A DNA stretch of 13,895 nt from an uncultured Bacteroidales bacterium (GTDB taxonomy: Bacteria > Bacteroidota > Bacteroidia > Bacteroidales > UBA932). Below the pieces are notes generated by a model that saw only the letters and a program-made list of their open reading frames with translations, did not search any database and was not told the DNA's origin. Location of the stretch: contig CAMOGR010000194.1 in assembly GCA_946614205.1 (NCBI GenBank), forward strand, positions 1 to 13,895, in the 5' to 3' direction. A program made the translations under genes and the position numbers. Shown here piece by piece: positions 1-4,798 of the stretch. How positions within the stretch are numbered: position 1 is the first letter of the stretch; every line of letters starts with the position of its first letter.

Positions 1-2
1 AG

Positions 3-1712
3 ATCAATGCGATGGATGCCCTTCCGGGAGAGCCGGAGGTATACGACGCATGGGTCGACGGAGATTATCCCGAAAGCCTTTATCCGGCCGCGGAGAGTCT
101 TTCCGTCAAGCCCGGGGCGCGCATGATGTTCATACGGAACGACCCCGACGGCCGTTTCTATAACGGAAAATTGGGGACCGTCACTGCAACCACCCCTCAA
201 ACCATTGAACTTCAGACCGATGACGGCGAATCTATTGTCGCTGTCCCGGCGGAATGGGAGAACCTGCAGTACACTCTCGACGACGCCACCGGCGAGATTG
301 TCCAGGAGGTCAAGGGTACCTTCCGCCAGTTTCCGCTGCGGCCGGCATGGGCCATCACAATCCATAAGAGTCAGGGACTTACGTTCGACCACGTAATCAT
401 CGACGCCGGAGCTGCGTTCGCCTTCGGACAGGTTTACGTGGCGCTTTCGAGATGCCGCAGCCTGGAAGGCATTTCGCTGGAAAGCCCCATCAGCGCCTCC
501 CTGTTGTATGCCGACGCCGACGTGTCCGCATTCAACCGTTCGTTTCCGGATTCTAAGGAGGTGGAAAGCGCCCTCGGCGGGCATGTGGCCGCAGCGCGGC
601 TCGAACTGATGTGCGAATGCTTCCGATTCGACGGCCTGCTGCGGGGCCTGTATTCCCTGCGAAAGCTTTGGCGGGACTCCCTTTCGTCCCTGTATCCCAC
701 TCAGACGCAGGAACTTGAAGACGCCGTAAGAGTTTTGGCGGACGCTGAAGATGTTGCCGGACGGTTCCGCCGTCAGCTGGAGACGCTGCAGTCCGACGCC
801 GCAATGACGGCCGAACGCATCTCGAAGGCCTGCGAGTATTTCCTGCCGCGTCTTGAGGGGCTCGGGCTCGACAGCCTGCTGGGGGTCGAGGTCGACAATT
901 CCGAGGTGCGCGGGCGGCTTCGGAACCTCTCGGCCGACATTCTGCCTCTTTGGAAAGTCCATCTCCGTACGCTCCGAGGGGTTCTGGAAGACGGGTTCGA
1001 CCCGCTGAGGTTCAGGCAGTTGCGGACCGGGGCCCTGCTGGAAGACGGGCGCTCCGTACGTCCGAGTCGGAAACCTTCCGGCAGCAAGGCGGCCGCTGAA
1101 GAACCTGCAGCCGAACGTGATATCTACAAGGACAACCGCCATCCGGAGTTGGCGGCGGAGCTGTCGGCGTGGCGGCGGAAGAAGGCGCAGCAGATGGGGG
1201 TGCAGGCGTATCAGGTCATGCATCAGCGCACGCTGCTCGGGATAGCCGATGCGGCTCCCTCCGACCGGGAAGGAATGCTGGAGGTCCATGGATTCGGCCC
1301 GCGCATGTGGGAGAAGTTCGGAGAGGAGTTGCTCGAGGTGCTGGCCGGAGGCTTTCAGGCGGAACCCGAAAAGGAGAAGGCTTCCGAAAAGAGCGAGTCG
1401 CGCAGGGTCTCGCTGGAGTTGTACCAGGAGGGGCTGGACATTTCCGGAATCGCCGCCCGGCGGGAACTGACCGAAGAGACCGTCTGGAGGCACCTGCTGA
1501 CGTATCTTGCTACTGGAGAGGTAGATATCTGCGACCTGGTGTCCGGGGACGTGCAGCAGCAGGTCTGCAGTTACTTCGAGTCCCACCCCGGCGAAACCAG
1601 CCTCACGCCCTGTTATGATTTCTTCGGCGGTGCTGTTTCGTACAATGAAATCCGTGCGGTGCGGCTATGGTGCCGCCAACGTGCCGGGAATTGTACCGTT
1701 GGGAGCGAATAA
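3..1712 (+). CDS. Pif1-like ATP-dependent DNA helicase with HRDC and HTH domains (5' partial)
   Basis: The reading frame is open from the first bases of the window, so the N-terminal part with Walker A and B lies upstream; the first ATG at 12 is internal. The visible start matches the Pif1 C-terminal core (IN..D.LPGEPEVYDAW, then VKPGARMMFIRND and NGKLGTV). Superfamily 1 helicase motifs follow: HKSQGLTFDHVIID (from 363) and QVYVALSRCRSLEG (from 429). After a long helical middle region come an HRDC-like domain (about nt 1130-1350; HPELAAELSAWRRKKAQQMG, then LEVHGFGPRMWEKFG) and a helix-turn-helix tail (about nt 1395-1530; LYQEGLDISGIAARRELTEE) like the HTH domain that ends Bacteroidetes Pif1-like and RecQ proteins. 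It probably unwinds DNA in replication or repair. The last 13 residues and the stop are encoded by a palindromic repeat, so the original C-terminus may have been replaced. Confidence 0.9.
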   Translation: MNAMDALPGEPEVYDAWVDGDYPESLYPAAESLSVKPGARMMFIRNDPDGRFYNGKLGTVTATTPQTIELQTDDGESIVAVPAEWENLQYTLDDATGEIVQEVKGTFRQFPLRPAWAITIHKSQGLTFDHVIIDAGAAFAFGQVYVALSRCRSLEGISLESPISASLLYADADVSAFNRSFPDSKEVESALGGHVAAARLELMCECFRFDGLLRGLYSLRKLWRDSLSSLYPTQTQELEDAVRVLADAEDVAGRFRRQLETLQSDAAMTAERISKACEYFLPRLEGLGLDSLLGVEVDNSEVRGRLRNLSADILPLWKVHLRTLRGVLEDGFDPLRFRQLRTGALLEDGRSVRPSRKPSGSKAAAEEPAAERDIYKDNRHPELAAELSAWRRKKAQQMGVQAYQVMHQRTLLGIADAAPSDREGMLEVHGFGPRMWEKFGEELLEVLAGGFQAEPEKEKASEKSESRRVSLELYQEGLDISGIAARRELTEETVWRHLLTYLATGEVDICDLVSGDVQQQVCSYFESHPGETSLTPCYDFFGGAVSYNEIRAVRLWCRQRAGNCTVGSE

Positions 1713-1758
1713 GGCCGGAAATGCTGCCAACGTGCGTATATTTGTACCGTTGGCGGCA
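1672..1758. repeat. Two copies of a 36-bp palindromic repeat, 51-bp period (pair A-B)
   Basis: Copy A is 1672-1707 and copy B is 1723-1758, exactly 51 bp apart. Each has a left arm GCYGCCAACGTGC and a right arm CCGTTGGCGGC (GGGAGC in copy A). The arms pair through CCAACG/CGTTGG, and the AT-rich centre contains TTTGTACC or ATTGTACC. The 15-bp spacer is 1708-1722. Copy A lies inside the 3' end of the helicase gene and supplies its stop codon. Function unknown; a REP-like interspersed hairpin is the best description. Confidence 0.85.
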
Positions 1759-1818
1759 CTGTCGCGGCTTCGACGTTGCCGTTTATTGAGGAAATTTGAT
1801 GCTAAAGACGCAAAAAAT

Positions 1819-1849
1819 TTTGGAGAAAAGAAAAAACGTTGTATATTTG
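1819..1849 (+). promoter_or_regulatory. Bacteroidetes-type promoter of tRNA-Gly
   Basis: The -7 box TATATTTG at 1842-1849 fits TAnnTTTG, and a TTTG at 1819-1822 sits 19 bp upstream as a -33 element. It lies in an AT-rich stretch and would start a short leader about 25 nt before the tRNA at 1881. Confidence 0.75.
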
Positions 1850-1880
1850 CAGTCCCGTTCGAAAGAAACGGCATTGAATT

Positions 1881-1953
1881 GCGGAAATAGCTCAGTTGGT
1901 AGAGCGCAACCTTGCCAAGGTTGAGGTCGCGGGTCCGAATCCCGTTTTCCGCT
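1881..1953 (+). tRNA. tRNA-Gly (anticodon GCC)
   Basis: A full cloverleaf can be drawn. Acceptor GCGGAAA (1881-1887) pairs with TTTCCGC (1946-1952), with discriminator T1953. The D arm is GCTC/GAGC around AGTTGGTA. The anticodon stem CAACC/GGTTG (1907-1911, 1919-1923) carries loop TTGCCAA with anticodon GCC at 1914-1916. The T arm is GCGGG-TCCGAAT-CCCGT with one G-U pair. CCA is not encoded. A promoter precedes it, an intrinsic terminator follows 9 nt after its end, and palindromic repeat pairs lie on both sides. Confidence 0.97.
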
Positions 1954-1961
1954 CACGGCAG

Positions 1962-1991
1962 ACGGTCTCTGAAAAGAGGCCGTTTGTTATT
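1962..1991 (+). terminator. Intrinsic terminator of tRNA-Gly
   Basis: ACGGTCTC (1962-1969) pairs with GAGGCCGT (1976-1983) around a TGAAAA loop, 8 bp with one U-G pair that exists only in the + strand RNA. A T-rich tail TTGTTATTT follows. Confidence 0.85.
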
Positions 1992-2006
1992 TGTATCCGG
2001 TTGCCT

Positions 2007-2021
2007 GACCCGCGACCTCAA
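2007..2021 (-). repeat. Inverted 15-bp copy of the tRNA-Gly variable loop/T-stem region
   Basis: GACCCGCGACCTCAA at 2007-2021 is the exact reverse complement of tRNA bases 1921-1935 (end of the anticodon stem, variable loop, 5' T stem). It lies 24 bp past the tRNA terminator stem. It may be the remnant of an inverted tRNA fragment, or a sequence able to pair with the tRNA in a readthrough transcript. Its orientation does not fit an ordinary direct-repeat att site. Confidence 0.7.
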
Positions 2022-2041
2022 TCGGAGACAGGTGAATCACT

Positions 2042-2128
2042 GCTGCCAACGTGCCGGTAATTGTCCCGTTGGCGGCATTTTAGCCCCTTTTCGCTGCTAA
2101 CGTGCCGAAAAATGACCCGTTGGCAGCA
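2042..2128. repeat. Two copies of the same 36-bp palindromic repeat, 51-bp period (pair C-D)
   Basis: Copy C is 2042-2077 and copy D is 2093-2128, again 51 bp apart and in the same orientation as copies A and B. Copy C starts GCTGCCAACGTGCCGG and ends CCCGTTGGCGGCA. Copy D starts GCTGCTAACGTGCCG and ends CCCGTTGGCAGCA, so one arm change (C to T) weakens its stem, while its outer GCTGC/GCAGC bases pair. The spacer 2078-2092 is T-rich and unrelated to the A-B spacer. Confidence 0.85.
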
Positions 2129-2241
2129 GCCGTTACGAACTGGTCAAACTGGCCCGTAACGAGATGGCTCTCAAGGACAATTATCTTATTGGCGGTCTTC
2201 TCACCAAAGAGATTACAAATACATATCAAAGAAGGAAATAA
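2116..2241 (+). pseudogene. Orphan C-terminal fragment of an unidentified gene
   Basis: From 2134 the + strand reads RYELVKLARNEMALKD, then NYLIGGLLTKEITNTYQRRK, then a TAA at 2239-2241. This looks like the amphipathic end of a real protein, and a good intrinsic terminator begins 19 nt after the stop. Upstream the frame runs into repeat copy D and meets a stop at 2113-2115, with no start codon for a full gene. Codons are more AT-rich than in neighbouring genes. I infer the 3' remnant of a gene whose 5' part was lost at the repeat. An internal ATG could give a 27-residue peptide, but I do not favour that. Family not recognised. Confidence 0.5.
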
Positions 2242-2260
2242 AATTCTGAGATCAATATTG

Positions 2261-2286
2261 GCGGTCTCTTCCGGGGCCGCTTTTTT
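2261..2286 (+). terminator. Intrinsic terminator after the orphan gene fragment
   Basis: GCGGTCTC (2261-2268) pairs with GGGGCCGC (2273-2280) around a TTCC loop, 8 bp including two U-G pairs that form only in + strand RNA. It is followed directly by TTTTTT. No intact + strand gene ends here, only the fragment whose stop is 2239-2241. Confidence 0.85.
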
Positions 2287-2305
2287 ATTGCCCTTTAGTT
2301 ACATT

Positions 2306-2460
2306 CGGGATCAAAAAGAGGCGAAAGTGATCCCGCGGAGGGCTCAACGAGGTCGTATGGGATCACTTGAATGGCAAAATGATCCCGCAGAGGGTGCAAA
2401 AAGGTCGTTCGGGATCAAAAAGAGACGAAAGTGATCCCGCGGATGGTGCCGCCGCCATCA
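2306..2460. repeat. 52-bp-period tandem array with GGGATCA/TGATCCC arms
   Basis: Three consecutive units start at 2306, 2358 and 2410, exactly 52 bp apart. In each, C/TGGGATCA (2306, 2358, 2410) is followed 22 bp later by TGATCCCG (2328, 2380, 2432). Each unit can fold on an 8-bp (7-bp in unit 2) stem, and the right arm of one unit can also pair with the left arm of the next. The stretches between the arms vary but share GGAGGG/GAGGGT and AGGTCGT. The third unit decays at its end, just before the kinase stop. The 52-bp period is not a multiple of 3, so this is not a coding repeat. It may act as the 3' hairpin end of the minus-strand operon. Confidence 0.85.
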
Positions 2461-2467
2461 CGACCAC

Positions 2468-3301
2468 CTATGCTGAGTGATAGGCAACCAGCCCCTCGAT
2501 GGGCTCGGAAACGAAGCCCCGCACGCGGACTCCCGACTCGGCGCACAGGCGGGTGAAGATGTCGCGGCAGGCGTTGCCCCAGCCGCCCACGACGCCTACC
2601 GGATAGTGCTGGATGTCGTAGTGCAGCAGGGAACGGCGGATGAATGAGCGGAAATTGCCGTCGATGAGCTCCCGGACGTAAGAGCTTGTGTCATAGCGCT
2701 CAAGCAGCCACGGCGCAAGGCTTCCGAGCGCCCCGGCAGGAGCCTCGCTGCGATAGACCAGAGCCACGATTCCCTCGTACGAGGCGTCGTGCGAAGATGC
2801 GAAATCTTCGGCCACCGGAGCGGGCACGATGCCCTTTATGAGGTCGCCCAGGAAAAGCTTGCCGAGGCAGGCACCGCCGCCTTCGTCCCCGATGATGTAG
2901 CCCCCGGAGCGCACCTTGAAGCTCACGCTCACTCCGTCCCAGAAGCAGGCGTTGGACCCGGTGCCAAGTATGGCGACGATGCCCTTGGAGTGGCCGCATG
3001 CGGCCCTGGCGGCGGCGACCAGGTCGTCCTGCACCTCCACTTCCGGAACCTGCACCATCGAGCGTACGCAGTCGGTCAGCTGCCTGCGGACCTCCGGTGT
3101 GACGATGCCCGCGGTGTAGAGGTAGAATCCGTCAAGCTCCCGGGCTCCGGCCTGGTCAAGACCTGTGAAAAGGGTGCGGATGTTGTTCTCCATTGCGATG
3201 GTGGAGACGTTCATGCCAGGCAGCAGCAAGCGCCGCTCGCCGTCGGAACCAAGTATGCGCCAGTCGCTTTTGGTGGCGCCGGCTTCAACGATTATTCTCA
3301 T
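2468..3301 (-). CDS. BadF/BadG/BcrA/BcrD-type ATPase, N-acetylglucosamine kinase-like
   Basis: This 277-residue cytosolic protein of the actin/hexokinase fold probably phosphorylates an amino sugar. The N-terminus has a phosphate-1 loop, EAGATKSDWR (residues 6-15), with Glu in place of the usual Asp. A connecting segment with EVQDDLVAAARA follows, then the phosphate-2 loop AILGTGSNACFWDG, as in mammalian NAGK and bacterial MurNAc/GlcNAc kinases, then GGYIIGDEGGGACLG, a typical GDEGSG-like substrate/nucleotide segment. Near the C-terminus VGVVGGWGNAC is the adenosine motif. The start at 3301 is 12 nt past the pheS stop, so it is the last gene of the operon. Known relatives recycle peptidoglycan amino sugars; the exact substrate cannot be read from the sequence. 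Confidence 0.85.
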   Translation of the reverse strand: MRIIVEAGATKSDWRILGSDGERRLLLPGMNVSTIAMENNIRTLFTGLDQAGARELDGFYLYTAGIVTPEVRRQLTDCVRSMVQVPEVEVQDDLVAAARAACGHSKGIVAILGTGSNACFWDGVSVSFKVRSGGYIIGDEGGGACLGKLFLGDLIKGIVPAPVAEDFASSHDASYEGIVALVYRSEAPAGALGSLAPWLLERYDTSSYVRELIDGNFRSFIRRSLLHYDIQHYPVGVVGGWGNACRDIFTRLCAESGVRVRGFVSEPIEGLVAYHSA

Positions 3302-3313
3302 AAAAAACAGCTT

Positions 3314-4354
3314 CTAAACCTCGGGAGCCGATTCGAATTCGTGCAGGAAACGCATGTCGTTCTCGAAGTAGTGGCGCAGGTCGTTGACCCTCCACTTGAG
3401 CATCGCGATGCGCTCCAGGCCCATGCCGAAGGCGAATCCGCTGTACTTCTTCGAATCTATGCCGCTTGCTTCCAGCACGTTGGGGTCTACCATGCCGCAG
3501 CCCAGAATCTCCAGCCAGCCGGTGCCCTTGCAGATGTTGCAGCCCTTGCCGTGGCAGATGTTGCAGCTGACGTCCACCTCTGCGGAAGGCTCGGTGAACG
3601 GGAAATACGACGGCCTCATGCGGATCTGGGTGTCGGGACCGAACATCTCGCGGGCGAACAGCAGTATGGCCTGCTTGAGGTCGGCGAAAGTGACGTCCTC
3701 GTCGATGTACAGACCTTCGACCTGATGGAAGATACAGTGCGCACGTGCGCTGATGGCCTCGTTGCGGAAGACGCGCCCGGGGCATATCACCCTTATGGGC
3801 ACGGGCATCTTTTCCATGGTACGCACCTGAACGCTGGACGTATGGGTGCGGAGAAGGATGGGGTTGAGGTGACCTGTGGACACGAAGAAGGTGTCCTGCA
3901 TGTCGCGGGCAGGGTGGTTGGGAGGGAAGTTGAGGGCCTCGAAGACGTGGTAGTCGTCCTCGATTTCCGGCCCCTCGGCCACATCGTACCCGAATTTGCG
4001 GAAAATGTCCACAATCTCGGCGCGGACAATGCTTACGGGGTGCCTGGAACCTATGGGCAGGGGATCGCCGGGCATGCTGAGGTCGGTGCTCCCGGAGCCG
4101 GCGGCGGAACTCTGGCTGGCCAGCGAAGCCTTGAGGTCCTCGATGTAGGCCTGTGCCTTCTGCTTGAGCTCGTTGAGCGCCTTGCCGAATTCGGCTTTCT
4201 GCGATTTGTCGACGGTGCGGAATTCGTCGAACAGGGCGGTTATCTCGCCCTTCTTGCCGAGGAGCTTGATGCGGATTTCCTCCGCCTCTTTCTCTGTCTT
4301 TGCCTTAAGTTCACCGAGCGACGCGGCGATGCGGTCTATATCTTCTCTTCTCAT
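3314..4354 (-). CDS. pheS: Phenylalanine--tRNA ligase alpha subunit
   Basis: PheS is the catalytic alpha chain of the heterotetrameric enzyme that charges tRNA-Phe. The 346 residues comprise an N-terminal coiled-coil arm (about 1-85) followed by the class II synthetase core. The motif 2 region reads ICPGRVFRNEAISARAHCIF, and motif 3 is GFAFGMGLERIAMLKW near the C-terminus. The F-P-x-x-H-P-x-R-D-M-Q-D-T-F segment typical of PheS is present (NFPPNHPARDMQDTF). A cysteine cluster C264-x2-C267-x4-C272-x2-C275 just before GCGMVDPNVL looks like a small zinc knuckle; many bacterial PheS proteins have one there. It is longer than the 327-residue E. coli protein because of this insert. The start is one base after the stop of the upstream gene, so translation is probably coupled. 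pheT is not adjacent. Confidence 0.97.
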   Translation of the reverse strand: MRREDIDRIAASLGELKAKTEKEAEEIRIKLLGKKGEITALFDEFRTVDKSQKAEFGKALNELKQKAQAYIEDLKASLASQSSAAGSGSTDLSMPGDPLPIGSRHPVSIVRAEIVDIFRKFGYDVAEGPEIEDDYHVFEALNFPPNHPARDMQDTFFVSTGHLNPILLRTHTSSVQVRTMEKMPVPIRVICPGRVFRNEAISARAHCIFHQVEGLYIDEDVTFADLKQAILLFAREMFGPDTQIRMRPSYFPFTEPSAEVDVSCNICHGKGCNICKGTGWLEILGCGMVDPNVLEASGIDSKKYSGFAFGMGLERIAMLKWRVNDLRHYFENDMRFLHEFESAPEV

Positions 4355-4355
4355 A

Positions 4356-4757
4356 TTATTTCTTTTTTGCAGCCCGCTTGTCGCGTGCCTTCTTGTCGCG
4401 TGCGGCGCCGGCCTTGAGATACTTGTTCCACTGGGACTCGTCGAAGACCCCCTGCAGGGAATTGTATATCTGTTCCGACCATTTGTCCTGCACGTCGTAG
4501 TAGATGTCGGTATTTGCCACCTTGGCCTGCGACAGGGCGCTGAGCTCTTCCTGCATGGCCTTGTAGTCGTGAGTGAGGATGCTGTCCACGTAGAAAATCT
4601 GGCTGTCGTCGAGCTCGAGAAGGGACGTGAGCCTCTCTATCTGCTTTTCCACCGCCTCGTAGAATTCCTTCTCCCGTTGCTCGGGAGTCTTCTTTTCCTG
4701 CGCGAAGGAAAGCGCCGGAAGCAGGCACAGCATGAGTATGACGCTAATCTTTTTCAT
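4356..4757 (-). CDS. Small secreted helical protein, conserved hypothetical
   Basis: The protein has 133 residues from the chosen ATG at 4757. A longer frame reaches 4796, but that start lies upstream of the -7 box. The N-terminus MKKISVILMLCLLPALSFAQ is a clear signal peptide with cleavage after SFA. The mature part is highly charged and helical (KTPEQREKEFYEAVEKQIER, then LELDDSQIFYVDSILTHDY) and ends in a Lys/Arg/Ala-rich tail. It recalls small periplasmic Spy/CpxP-like helical proteins, but I do not see a certain LTxxQ motif. It is the first gene of an operon with pheS, whose ATG follows its stop after one base. Similar proteins occur in Bacteroidales, as far as I recall; function unknown. 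Confidence 0.8.
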   Translation of the reverse strand: MKKISVILMLCLLPALSFAQEKKTPEQREKEFYEAVEKQIERLTSLLELDDSQIFYVDSILTHDYKAMQEELSALSQAKVANTDIYYDVQDKWSEQIYNSLQGVFDESQWNKYLKAGAARDKKARDKRAAKKK

Positions 4758-4765
4758 ACAATCTG

Positions 4766-4773
4766 CAAAGTTA
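4766..4773 (-). promoter_or_regulatory. -7 box for the secreted protein/pheS/kinase operon
   Basis: On the minus strand this reads TAACTTTG (TAnnTTTG), ending 8 nt before the ATG at 4757. Transcription would start almost at the start codon. No good -33 box is visible; that position overlaps the opposite promoter. Confidence 0.65.
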
Positions 4774-4785
4774 ACAAATTTTACG

Positions 4786-4793
4786 TAAGTTTG
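4786..4793 (+). promoter_or_regulatory. -7 box for the C69 dipeptidase gene
   Basis: TAAGTTTG fits TAnnTTTG and ends 5 nt before the ATG at 4799, implying a leaderless or nearly leaderless mRNA. It lies 12 bp from the opposing minus-strand box at 4766-4773, so the two promoters probably compete for RNA polymerase. Confidence 0.65.
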
Positions 4794-4798
4794 CACTT

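Larger units (their letters stand above)
1954..2467. other. 514-bp gap without an intact gene
   Basis: Between tRNA-Gly and the kinase stop this stretch holds the tRNA terminator, the inverted tRNA fragment, repeat pair C-D, the orphan gene end with its terminator and the 52-bp tandem array. It is more AT-rich than the flanking genes. Other open frames here (such as 2102-2434) run through repeats and resemble nothing, so I do not call them genes. Confidence 0.8.

Noticed and set aside
2007..2021. attachment site of an integrated element at tRNA-Gly
   Set aside because: The copy is inverted and does not include the tRNA 3' end; no integrase or direct repeat of the tRNA end is visible.
1672..2128. 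CRISPR array
   Set aside because: The repeat is 36 bp as in some CRISPRs, but spacers are only 15 bp, each array has two units, the repeats vary, and no cas gene is near.
2131..2161. hairpin CGTTACG/CGTAACG
   Set aside because: A 7-bp stem with a 17-nt loop inside the orphan coding fragment, with no U-tract and no second copy; probably chance.
2102..2434. 110-residue open frame through the repeats
   Set aside because: It reads through repeat D and the 52-bp tandem array and crosses a terminator; the composition is not protein-like.
2789..4417. 542-residue open frame on the + strand
   Set aside because: Antisense shadow of pheS and the kinase, which both have clear family motifs; its translation is low-complexity and resembles nothing.
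4758..4796. N-terminal extension of the small secreted protein (start at 4796)
   Set aside because: The longer start lies upstream of the -7 box and would bury the signal peptide behind 13 residues.
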